DNA of 64,000 bases from Streptomyces sp. AJS327. GTDB lineage: Bacteria; Actinomycetota; Actinomycetes; Streptomycetales; Streptomycetaceae. Positions 49,701 through 57,860 of the stretch are shown here, in pieces; position 1 is the first letter of the stretch, and the number at the start of each line of letters is the position of its first letter. The notes below the pieces were generated by a model. The model was not told where the DNA came from. It worked only from the letters and a program-made list of their open reading frames with translations, and ran no database searches. A program made the position numbers and the translations under genes. Location of the stretch: contig NZ_SKBR01000002.1 of NCBI RefSeq assembly GCF_013450295.1, positions 1,016,501 to 1,080,500 of the forward strand. The letters are read 5' to 3'.

Positions 49701-49954
49701 GGCTCCACGCTACGGCGGGCACGGCCGCCAGGCGCGGCGGCGGCCGCCCCCAGCCCCGCCACCGGGTCCCGGCCGGTCGGCACCCGGCACCGCTCGTCGC
49801 CGCCCGTTCCGTCTGTCCCCACCCGTGCCCGCTCCGGCGTACGGCCAGGATGGGACCCGTACCAGAGGGCGGGCGTGGCCCCGGACGGAGGGGTGACGCG
49901 GACGGGGCGCGGCAGGCGTGAACCCGTCCGGAACGCGCGGACAGACAAGGGGGT

Positions 49955-50578
49955 GTGACGACGCAACAGTCAGAACTCAGAAGCCGGCTCCGATCCGGTG
50001 ACGCCGACGCCTTCGGGACGCTCTTCGACACCTACGCGCGCTCGGTCTACAACCACGCCTTCCGGCTGACCGGGGACTGGACGGTGGCCGAGGACATCGT
50101 CTCCCTCACCTTCCTGGAGGCGTGGCGGAAACGTGGCGGGATCACCGCGGACGGCGGTTCGGTGCGCCCCTGGCTGCTCGGCCTGGCCACCAACGTGGCT
50201 CGGAACACCCGCCGGGCGGCGCGCCGCCATCAGGCCGCTCTCGCGCGGCTGCCCGTCCCCCGGGACCAGGGCGACTTCTCCGACGAGGTCGCGGCGCGCG
50301 TCGATGACAAGGCCCAACTCGCCCTGGTCCGCACCGCGTTGGACTCCCTGGGGCGCCGGGAGCGGGAGGTGCTGGCGCTCTGCGCGTGGTCCGGACTCGA
50401 CTACGCCGCCGCCGCGCGGGCCCTCGGTATCCCCGTCGGCACCGTGCGGTCGCGACTGTCCCGGGCTCGTCGGCAACTCGCCGCCGCGCTGGGCCACACC
50501 CGGCCCGACCCACGGGTGACACCGGAGACAAGGGGGCGGGCCATGGTGGCCAGGCCCGTTCAGGAGGGAAACCGATGA
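49955..50578 (+). CDS. ECF-type RNA polymerase sigma factor
   Basis: A 207-residue extracytoplasmic-function sigma factor with region 2 (about 15-80; FDTYARSVYNHAFRLTGDWTVAEDIVSLTFLEAW, which contains the -10-recognition and core-binding helices) and region 4 (about 125-180; LDSLGRREREVLALCAWSGLDYAAAARALGIPVGTVRSRLSRARRQL). A short, probably disordered tail follows. AAGGGGG precedes the GTG. Its stop overlaps the start of the membrane-protein gene (ATGA). Target promoters are unknown. Confidence 0.93.
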   Translation: MTTQQSELRSRLRSGDADAFGTLFDTYARSVYNHAFRLTGDWTVAEDIVSLTFLEAWRKRGGITADGGSVRPWLLGLATNVARNTRRAARRHQAALARLPVPRDQGDFSDEVAARVDDKAQLALVRTALDSLGRREREVLALCAWSGLDYAAAARALGIPVGTVRSRLSRARRQLAAALGHTRPDPRVTPETRGRAMVARPVQEGNR

Positions 50579-51558
50579 CCACGCCCGCTGATCCGATCAC
50601 CCCGAGCGACCCGTACGAACGGGACCTCCCGCCCGGCCGCCACCACCTGCGCCGAGAGCACCTGCTGGACGAGGTGCGGCGCGCTCCGGCCCGGGCCGGG
50701 GGGAGGTCCTGGTGGCCCGGCGGCCGCCGGCCGACCCGGCGGTGGACCCGGCCGCTGCTGACCGCCGCGGTGGCCGCCACCGCCGCCGTCGTCACCCTCA
50801 CCGTCGTGCTGCCCCAGGACGGCGCGAGCGCGCCTCCCGGGGCCTCCGAGGAGGCGGTAGCCCTGCTGGAGGACGCCGCGCTGGCGGCCGAGGGGAAGCG
50901 CGAGCCGGACGGCGTCCGTGACGAGCAGTTCGTCTACGTCCGGAGCAGGGTGGGCTACCTCCAGGGGCGGCCGGACGGGCCGCCCAGGCTGGAGCCCGTC
51001 CACCAGCGCGAGGCCTGGCTCTCGGTGGACGGGAGCAGATGGGGACTGCTCCGGGAGCGGAACGACACCGGCACCATGAGGCTGGAGCCGGACACCCCCG
51101 GTGTCGAGGGCAACACCAACTACCGGCATCTCCAGACGCTTCCCACCGATCCGGCCCGGATGCTGCGGTGGCTGCACCGGGTGGCCGAGGGCGGCGAGAG
51201 CGACGAGCAGAACGCCTTCGTGCTCGTCGGGGACCTGGCCAGGGAGTCGCTGCTGCCACCGGACACCGCCGCCGCCCTGTTCCGGGCGGCGGCGCGGATC
51301 TCCGGCGTCACCGTGGTCTCCGACGCGGTGGACGCGGCGGGGCGGCGCGGCGTGGCCGTCGCCCGGGAGAACGACGGGGAGCGGGTGGAACTGATCTTCC
51401 ACCCGAAGACCAAGACCTTCCTCGGCGAACGGTCCGTGGCCACCGAGGACCTCTCCCACGGCCCGCGTGAGGGCGCGGTGACGGGCCGCAGCGCTGTCCT
51501 CGAACGGGCCGTGGTCGACCGGCCCGGGCAGCGGCCGGACGCGGCGAAGAAGGAGTAG
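50575..51558 (+). CDS. CU044_5270-family membrane protein, partner of the ECF sigma factor
   Basis: A 327-residue protein with an N-terminal cytoplasmic part (1-58), one membrane segment at about 60-79 and a large extracellular domain with EQFVYVRSRVGYLQ and REAWLSVDGSRWG. I recognise it as the CU044_5270 family, which is regularly encoded beside such sigma factors. Translation is coupled to the sigma gene (ATGA overlap, AGGAGGG site). No anti-sigma zinc motif is present, so it may be a sensor or atypical anti-sigma factor; that role is inferred only. Confidence 0.82.
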   Translation: MTTPADPITPSDPYERDLPPGRHHLRREHLLDEVRRAPARAGGRSWWPGGRRPTRRWTRPLLTAAVAATAAVVTLTVVLPQDGASAPPGASEEAVALLEDAALAAEGKREPDGVRDEQFVYVRSRVGYLQGRPDGPPRLEPVHQREAWLSVDGSRWGLLRERNDTGTMRLEPDTPGVEGNTNYRHLQTLPTDPARMLRWLHRVAEGGESDEQNAFVLVGDLARESLLPPDTAAALFRAAARISGVTVVSDAVDAAGRRGVAVARENDGERVELIFHPKTKTFLGERSVATEDLSHGPREGAVTGRSAVLERAVVDRPGQRPDAAKKE

Positions 51559-51571
51559 CCGCCCCGCGGGC

Positions 51572-52453
51572 TCAGGGGCGCTGAGCGAACGCGTGGGACA
51601 CGTTCTCCGTCACCCGGGGGTCGGGAGGCAGCACCCGGCCGAGCGTCTGGGCCGACTCCTGGGCCGTGCGGCTCTCGTACCGCCAGCCCAGCGAGGTCAA
51701 CTGCTCCCGCAGGCCGCGCCGTTCGCCGTCCGGGAGGAGGGTGGGCAGATCGATGCCGAGGGCGGTACCGCTCTCCCGGATCTCCTCGTCCCCCGCGAGC
51801 GGGGCCACGGCGGCACACTCGGCCGCGATCCGGCTGCCGGGCGCGGAGAGCCGGTCGATCTGCCGGAACAGCTCCTCCTCCGCCTCGGACGGGAGGTAGG
51901 GCAGCAGCCCCTCGGCCAGCCATCCGGTGGGCCGCGTGGTGTCGAAGCCCGCGTCGATCAGGGCCGTGGCCCAGTCCTCGCGCAGGTCCATCGGTACGGG
52001 CGTGTGGTCACAGGCGGCCTCGGCGCCCCTCTCCCGCAGCACGCCCAGCTTGAAGTCGAGGACGCGGGGCTGGTCCAGCTCGAAGCACCGGGTACCGGCC
52101 GGCCACGTGAGACGGAAGGGACGGGTGTCCAGACCGGAGGCGAGGATGACGAACTGGCGTACCCCCTCCCGCGCGGCGTCGGTGAGGAAGTCGTCGAAGA
52201 CCCGCGAACGGACCCCCAGGTACCTGCTTATCGCCGTCCACAGCTCGTCCGAGATGGTGCCCTCCGCCCCGTCCGGTGTGATCGGGACGGGGAGGTCGGG
52301 GGAGGCCGCCGTGAGGAAGTCGGCGGCGTACGGATCGGTCATGAGCGCGTCCGGCCGGGCGCTCTCGTTCGCTCTGCCAGCCGCCACCGCGAGGGCCGTC
52401 ACCCCCGCCCCGGAGACGATGTCCCACGTGTCCGACCGCTGCTCCGAACTCAC
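51572..52453 (-). CDS. Class I SAM-dependent methyltransferase (TIGR00027/PPM type)
   Basis: A 293-residue methyltransferase of the leucine-carboxyl-methyltransferase-like group abundant in actinobacteria. The SAM motif is FVILASGLDTRPFRL, followed by FELDQPRVLDFK and the WLAEGLLPYLP motif. GGAGGTAGG precedes the GTG at 52453, chosen over the longer frame on that basis. It converges on the CU044_5270 gene with 13 bp between stops. Its substrate is unknown; such enzymes often modify polyketides or small acids. Confidence 0.88.
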   Translation of the reverse strand: MSSEQRSDTWDIVSGAGVTALAVAAGRANESARPDALMTDPYAADFLTAASPDLPVPITPDGAEGTISDELWTAISRYLGVRSRVFDDFLTDAAREGVRQFVILASGLDTRPFRLTWPAGTRCFELDQPRVLDFKLGVLRERGAEAACDHTPVPMDLREDWATALIDAGFDTTRPTGWLAEGLLPYLPSEAEEELFRQIDRLSAPGSRIAAECAAVAPLAGDEEIRESGTALGIDLPTLLPDGERRGLREQLTSLGWRYESRTAQESAQTLGRVLPPDPRVTENVSHAFAQRP

Positions 52454-53042
52454 GAACCTACCTCCAGGAGGGGGGAGATCACTCACGGAATGTGCCCGTG
52501 GGCGCACCAGGTGTGCCCGGACCGCACGCTACGAGACGAGGGCCGGGCGCGACCAGCGGCGATCGGCGGACGAGATCCTTTTCCGCCATCCTCCGCCCCC
52601 GCGTCGGGGCCGCCCGGAGCGGAGCGCGCCGTCGGCACGCGTTCGACTCCCGGCGGATCAGGAGCCGTTCGGTCGCGGCCCGCGCCGGGGGCGTGGAGCC
52701 CGGCCGGGGCGGTGGGTGGGCCGGTGGTGGCCCCCCGGGGGAGCGGCCGCCGGGCGCGGTCACCCACACCACCGGACGTCGGCTGGCGCCCCGCCGCCGG
52801 AGAACAACACCGCGCGACGCGGCGCTCGTTGGCGGACGCCGGGACGCCGGGACGCCGGGACGCCGGGACGCCGGGACGCCGGGACGCCGGGACGCCGGAC
52901 GCCGCCCCCGGCCTCGCTGGTCCCGGCGCCCGTCACCGACCCCCGGGGACGAGGCGGGCGGAGGCGGTCTCCGCCGCGCGGCGGAGCGGGTTCACCGTCT
53001 GGCAGGACGTGCGGGCGCCACCGCCCCGGAGAGCCTGGGGAC
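52454..53042. other. 589-bp divergent intergenic region with a short tandem repeat
   Basis: No credible gene. It holds eight copies of an 8-bp repeat (52835-52898). Promoters for the methyltransferase and for the membrane protein must lie here but were not identified. Confidence 0.55.
52835..52898. repeat. Eight perfect tandem copies of GACGCCGG
   Basis: A 64-bp microsatellite-like array with no mismatch, 145 bp upstream of the membrane-protein gene. Because the unit is not a multiple of three, changes in copy number would shift any frame, which argues it is non-coding. Confidence 0.95.
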
Positions 53043-54062
53043 ATGTCCAACTCACCGCTCACCAGGGCCGTTCGGCCCGCATCCACCTCGCGCGTCCAGG
53101 GATGGCGGAACCTGTTGTTCGCCCTGGTTCCCCTGGCCTGCCTCCCGTACCTCGTCTTGAAGATCTCCTGGCTCTGCGGTGGCACCGCGGGCATCCCGGA
53201 GGGAAGCGTCCTGCGGGACGGCGGCGGCACCCTGTGGGCGGTGAACCTGCTGACCGCCGTCATGGACGCCACGGTCATCCTGCTCGCGCTGGCCCTCACC
53301 CACCCCCGGGGGCGGCGGCTGCCCAGCACGCTGGTGGCGGTGCCGCTCTGGTGCGCGAGCGGACTGCTGGGCCTGATCCTGGTGGCCTTTCCCATCCAGG
53401 CGCTCCACGGGGCGCTGACCGGGGCGGGGGGCAGCACTGGGGACGCGGACGGTGGGGCCGAGGAACTGCTGGACGGCTGGGTGTGGAACACCGTCTACAC
53501 CGGCTTCAGCGTGCAGGGCCTCGTCCTCGCGGCGCTCTCCGTGCTCTACGTGCGCGAGCGCTGGGGCGCGCTGTTGCGGATCCGTCCGGGCACGCTGCCG
53601 GGGGCGCCGCGCCCCACGGCCCGCTCCCGCGCGGTGCTGGGGGTCGCGGCGCTGGGGGCGCTGCCCGTCGCGGCGTTCCACGCGCTGTGGGCGGCCGGTT
53701 CGGAGTGGGGGCTCGACGCGGAGGTCGCGGCGGAGCGCACGGCCGACACCCGGATCGTCGAGGCGACGCACCTCCTCTTCGTGCTCCTCGCGGTCGCGGG
53801 GACGGCCTGGCTCGTACGGGGCGGGGGCCGCGTCCCCCTGTGGCGGCCGCTCCTCGTCGCCTGGGTCGGCTCGGGGGCGCTGGCCTGCTGGGGTGCCTGG
53901 ATGCTGATGGGGGCGCTGTCCGGCGGCGGACGCACCCTGGGCGATCGGATCACCGGCCCGATGCAGGGCACCTACGTCCTCCAGACGCTGGTCGGGCTGC
54001 TGCTGGCGGCGCTGGTCGCCCGGGCGCTGACCGGCTGCGCGCGGGCCCTGGAACGGCGGTGA
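53043..54062 (+). CDS. Polytopic membrane protein
   Basis: A 339-residue integral membrane protein with about seven or eight hydrophobic segments (for example FALVPLACLPYLVLKISWL, AVMDATVILLALAL, WCASGLLGLILVAF, LLFVLLAVAGTAWLV). No catalytic or transporter motif was recognised. The ATG is weakly supported by GGGGAC just upstream. It lies 160 bp before the histidine-kinase operon in the same direction and may belong to its signal pathway. Membrane proteins of this appearance often precede NarL-type kinases in streptomycetes. Confidence 0.78.
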   Translation: MSNSPLTRAVRPASTSRVQGWRNLLFALVPLACLPYLVLKISWLCGGTAGIPEGSVLRDGGGTLWAVNLLTAVMDATVILLALALTHPRGRRLPSTLVAVPLWCASGLLGLILVAFPIQALHGALTGAGGSTGDADGGAEELLDGWVWNTVYTGFSVQGLVLAALSVLYVRERWGALLRIRPGTLPGAPRPTARSRAVLGVAALGALPVAAFHALWAAGSEWGLDAEVAAERTADTRIVEATHLLFVLLAVAGTAWLVRGGGRVPLWRPLLVAWVGSGALACWGAWMLMGALSGGGRTLGDRITGPMQGTYVLQTLVGLLLAALVARALTGCARALERR

Positions 54063-54222
54063 ACCGGGGCCCGCGGCACGGCAGTTGACCGGCGGGGCGG
54101 TCCGTTGGCGGCGCGGTTCGCCGGTGTGGTGAGCTGGGCGCCCGCCCGGCGGGGCCGGGCCGGAGGCGGTCGGACGGCCGCGGTGTGGGGATCGGGAAGC
54201 GCCGGGGAAGCGGGGGAGACGA

Positions 54223-55533
54223 GTGCGGGGACGCGTGGGATCGCGGACACGGGCGCGGTGGCTCGGGCTGCGCTGGGTGCACCTGTTGCAGGGCGGCGCG
54301 CTGATGACGCCGTACTTCCTGCTCGTGATGGTGGTGGTCGGCGTGGTGCGCCCGGGTGTGCGGCCCTTCTCCTCCGAGCCGGGGTGGCAGTTCCTCGGGC
54401 TGGGGCTCGGGCTGCCGCTGGTCGCCGTGACCGCGCTGCTCCTCCCCTTCGTCCGCGTCCTGGAGGCGACGACGGCGCGCACCCTGGCCTGTGTGCCGGG
54501 CGGCGCGCTGGACACGGAACCGGCACGCTCGTGGGCGGCGCGCTGGCGCACCGCCGGATGGTTCACCCTGCACGCTGGTCTCGGCGCCGTGGTCAGCGGT
54601 TCCACCCTGGCCGTTCCGCCGATGACCGGGGTGCTGCTGCTGCTTCCGTTCTCGGAGGCGCTGCGCTCCCGGCTCGGCGGCGGACCCTGGGGCGCCGACG
54701 GCATGGTGTGGACGGCGCCGGTGGCCGGGCTGGCGCTGCTGCTGGCGCTGGCGGCCGGAGCGTACGCGGCGGGGGCCGTCCTCGCGCGCTGCGCGCCCCC
54801 GCTGCTGGGGCCCACCCCCGCGGACCGGCTGGCCGCGGCCGAACGCCGGGCGGCCGAACTGGCGCGCCGCAACCGGCTCGCGCGCGAGCTGCACGACTCC
54901 GTCGGCCACGCGCTCAGCGCGGTCAGCCTTCAGGCGGGCGCCGCCCGGCGGCTCCTCGACTCCGACCCGGACTTCGTACGCGAGGCGCTGACCGCCATCG
55001 AGAGCACCAGCAGGAGCGCCGTGGGCGAACTCGACGCGGTCCTGGGGGTGTTGCGCGGTGACGCGGCGGACCGGGAAGGCGAGCTGGCGCGTCCGCCCAC
55101 GCTCGCCGCCGGCCTCGACGGACTGCTGGCGCGTGGCCGTGCCACCGGCGCCGCCATCGCGTTCCTGCCCGGCCCCGGAGTGGAACCGCTGGACGCGCTG
55201 CCGGACGAGACCTCGCGCACCGCCTTCCGCATCGTCCAGGAGGGCCTCAGCAACGCCCTGCGGCATGCCACGGGCGCCCCGGTACGGATCCGGCTGACAC
55301 GTCAACAGACCAGAAAGGGTGAGGAGTTGGAGATCGCGGTGACCAATCCGCTGACCGGGGAGGCCACGGGCGCGCGGCCGGGCACCGGCGGGCGTGGGCT
55401 GCCCGGCATCGCCGAACGCGCCGAGCTGCTGGGCGGTTCGGCGCGCGCCGGGGTGGGGGAGGACGGCTGGCGGCTCTCGGCCCGGCTGCCGCTCACCACG
55501 GCGTCGCGCGCGGACCGGGCGGACGCCCGATGA
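54223..55533 (+). CDS. NarL-type sensor histidine kinase
   Basis: A 436-residue kinase with four or five membrane segments in the first 190 residues, no large extracellular domain, a HisKA_3 dimerisation domain with His224 in ELHDSVGHAL and a HATPase domain (EGLSNALRHATGAP, GGRGLPGIAERAELLGG). The input is probably sensed within the membrane, as in DesK/LiaS-like kinases. GGGGGAG precedes the GTG start. It overlaps the response-regulator gene by four bases (ATGA). Confidence 0.92.
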   Translation: MRGRVGSRTRARWLGLRWVHLLQGGALMTPYFLLVMVVVGVVRPGVRPFSSEPGWQFLGLGLGLPLVAVTALLLPFVRVLEATTARTLACVPGGALDTEPARSWAARWRTAGWFTLHAGLGAVVSGSTLAVPPMTGVLLLLPFSEALRSRLGGGPWGADGMVWTAPVAGLALLLALAAGAYAAGAVLARCAPPLLGPTPADRLAAAERRAAELARRNRLARELHDSVGHALSAVSLQAGAARRLLDSDPDFVREALTAIESTSRSAVGELDAVLGVLRGDAADREGELARPPTLAAGLDGLLARGRATGAAIAFLPGPGVEPLDALPDETSRTAFRIVQEGLSNALRHATGAPVRIRLTRQQTRKGEELEIAVTNPLTGEATGARPGTGGRGLPGIAERAELLGGSARAGVGEDGWRLSARLPLTTASRADRADAR

Positions 55534-56300
55534 CCGCGCCCGGCCCCGAAACCCCCGGCCCCGAAACCCCCGGACCCACCGACCCCCAACCCGCCGGACC
55601 CACCGCGCCCGGCCCGGACGGGCCGCTGCGCCTCGTCCTGGCGGACGACGAGCACTTGGTGCGCGGCGCGCTGCGCGCGATCCTCGGCGCGGAACCGGAC
55701 ATCGAGGTCGTGGGGGAGGCGACGAGCGGCAGCGAGGCCGTGTCGCTCGTGCGCGAACTGCGCCCCGACGTCGTCCTGATGGACGTCCGGATGCCGGAGA
55801 CCGACGGTATCCGCGCCACCGAACTGATCCTCGGCGCACCGGACGTCGTCGCCGGTGACCGCGCCGCGCCGCGCGTCCTCGTCGTGACGACCTTCGAGAA
55901 CGACTCCTACGTCTACGAGGCGCTGCGCGCGGGAGCGCACGGCTTCCTCCTCAAACGCGCCACGGCCGAGGAACTCGTCGCGGGTGTCCGCCTGATCGCG
56001 CGCGGCGACTCGCTGCTCTTCCCCGCCGCCCTCCGCTCCCTGGCCGCCCACCACGCGCGCGCGGACCGCGCGGGCGCCCTGCGCCGACGGCTCACCGGGC
56101 GCGAGGCCGAGGTGCTGCGGCTGATGGCGGAGGGGCTGACCAACACCGAGATCGCCGGCCGGATGGCGATCGGTCAGGCCACGGCGAAGACCCATGTGGC
56201 CGCCGTGCTCGCGAAGTTGGAGGCCCGCGACCGCACGCAGGCGGTGATCGCCGCGTACGAGCACGGCTTCGTCACCCCGGGCGGTGCGTCAACGGGGTGA
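55530..56300 (+). CDS. NarL/FixJ-type response regulator
   Basis: Partner of the preceding kinase. A Pro/Gly/Thr-rich tail of about 32 residues, encoded by short DNA repeats, precedes the receiver domain (phosphoacceptor Asp85 in VVLMDVRMP; Lys in FLLKRATAEEL). The LuxR-type helix-turn-helix (about 188-248) reads LTGREAEVLRLMAEGLTNTEIA. The tail is unusual for the family; a later start would remove it, but the ATG overlaps the kinase stop. Target genes are unknown. Confidence 0.92.
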   Translation: MTAPGPETPGPETPGPTDPQPAGPTAPGPDGPLRLVLADDEHLVRGALRAILGAEPDIEVVGEATSGSEAVSLVRELRPDVVLMDVRMPETDGIRATELILGAPDVVAGDRAAPRVLVVTTFENDSYVYEALRAGAHGFLLKRATAEELVAGVRLIARGDSLLFPAALRSLAAHHARADRAGALRRRLTGREAEVLRLMAEGLTNTEIAGRMAIGQATAKTHVAAVLAKLEARDRTQAVIAAYEHGFVTPGGASTG

Positions 56301-56313
56301 GGCGTCCCGGTCC

Positions 56314-56352
56314 GCGCCCGGCGGCGCGGCGGTGAGCCGCGCCGCCGGGCGC
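56314..56352. terminator. Very strong bidirectional terminator
   Basis: Perfect 17-bp stem (56314-56330 pairs with 56336-56352) with a GGTGA loop, between the response-regulator stop and the convergent nuclease-family gene. Confidence 0.9.
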
Positions 56353-56359
56353 CGCGCGG

Positions 56360-57196
56360 TCAGGATCGGCGGATCTGGAGGACGGCGACGCGCGCGTCGT
56401 GCCCGTCGACGTGCATCGGGACGGTCTTCGTCCACCTGAGCCGGATCCGGGTGCCGTTGGTGCCGGGGGCCCAGCCGATCTGGTCGATGCCCTTCTTGAA
56501 GGCGCGCCGTTCGTGGTCGGGCAGGAGGAGCGGCATCCGGCGGCGGTTCACGTCGCCGACCCAGATCACCGGGTAGCCCTTCGCGCGCCAGTGGCGGAGC
56601 ACCTCGTCGCGGTGGACCCGGAAGTGCTCGCGCCACATGCGGTCCCGCCACTTCTCGTACGGGTCCTGCTCGCCGTTCCAGGCCCCGGACACGTAGTGGG
56701 TGTTGGCGAAGACGAACCGCAGCCGGGGGTCGTCCGCGTGCTCCAGCAGGGCCTGGGTGATGACGCGGTGCGGTGACACGCCCTTCTTCCCACCGTGGGC
56801 GACGGTGACCCGACGTTCGCGGACGGTGTACGCCCGGGGTATCGACATCGGCACCTGACGGCCCCGGCCGCCGTCTCCGAAGAGGTTCCGGTAGCGGGGG
56901 CCGAAGTACTGGTCGATCCAGTGCCGTTCCTTGCCGTCGTCGTCTCCGCCACCGATCTCCTGCCAGCCCACCAGCGGCCTGGTGAGCTGGCCGTCGATCG
57001 TCACCGCGCGGCGGACGTCGCGGATCGCCCGTTCGCGCTGCCCCAGGTTCCGGCGTCCGATGTTGGCGGTGACGACGACCAGGCGATGCCACCCGGGGGC
57101 GGCCTCGGCGCCGCTGGCGGAGGACAGGTGCGCGGCGGCACCGAGCGCGGCGCCGCCGCCGAGTGTGAGGGCGAGTCTCCTGCTGATCGCTTCCAT
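56360..57196 (-). CDS. Exported endonuclease/exonuclease/phosphatase-like protein
   Basis: A 278-residue protein with a likely twin-arginine signal peptide: SRRLALTLGG followed by a hydrophobic stretch and ASGAEAAP near residue 30. The mature part has the EEP-family pattern VVTANIGRRNLG, WQEIGGGD (metal Glu), NTHYVSGAW and VIWVGDVNRRRMP (Asp/Asn), so it probably hydrolyses phosphodiester bonds outside the cell. AGAAGGGA precedes the ATG at 57196; the open frame upstream is shadow. Substrate unknown. Confidence 0.82.
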   Translation of the reverse strand: MEAISRRLALTLGGGAALGAAAHLSSASGAEAAPGWHRLVVVTANIGRRNLGQRERAIRDVRRAVTIDGQLTRPLVGWQEIGGGDDDGKERHWIDQYFGPRYRNLFGDGGRGRQVPMSIPRAYTVRERRVTVAHGGKKGVSPHRVITQALLEHADDPRLRFVFANTHYVSGAWNGEQDPYEKWRDRMWREHFRVHRDEVLRHWRAKGYPVIWVGDVNRRRMPLLLPDHERRAFKKGIDQIGWAPGTNGTRIRLRWTKTVPMHVDGHDARVAVLQIRRS

Positions 57197-57860
57197 GGCG
57201 TCCCTTCTGCACGGGCACTGCTGCTGACCGGGGGCGGTTGGTGCGTGGCGCGTCGTACGGCGGTGCGTGATGGGGCGGTGCGTTGGTGGGGCTGGCCGGG
57301 AGGCGAGCCGGAGACGGGGGTCGTCAGACGCCGTGGGCCGGCCGGTCCGCGCGCGGGGGCGGGGGGTGGCCGCCGCCGGGGTGGAGGTCCGGCCGTGCGG
57401 CGCCGCGCTGGCGGGTGGGGCGGCGTTCCGTGCGGGCTGCGGCATCGCGGAGCGCGCGGGTCGCCTTCCCGGGCGCGGACGGGGTACGGGCCGGGCCGCC
57501 GGACGCGCGCGGGGGCCGTACCGGGGCGGCGCGGGCGGTGCCGCTCCGTGTGCGGGCATTTTGGTGCCGGAGCCCAACCGGTCGCTCGCCCATGGGACTT
57601 CCTCCTCGGCTCAGCCCACGGAGCCGGCACCACCGGGGCGCCGCGGCGCACCAGGCTACGCGCGTTGACACAGGCATGGCAACGATCGTGCGCCCGCCTC
57701 CGTCGCCTCCCCGGCCGCCCGCCCGCGGACCGCGTGTGGTCGCCAAGTCGCCGCTATCCGGGGTGAGTTGATCCCAGCGTGCGCCGCCGCCCGAGTCGGG
57801 GCGGAGGGGCGCGGCGGCTGGAGCGAGGGGCCGCGGACCGGAGTCCGCGGCGCGTCCGCC
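57197..57860. other. 664-bp gene-free region
   Basis: Lies downstream of the HTH-MurA gene and upstream of the exported nuclease gene, both leftward. Many frames are open because GC is extreme, but none has a ribosome site, a recognisable protein or a clear codon pattern. No repeat or hairpin stood out. Confidence 0.5.

Noticed and set aside
52835..52898. Array first considered as a CRISPR-like repeat
   Set aside because: The unit is only 8 bp with no spacers, so it is a simple tandem repeat.
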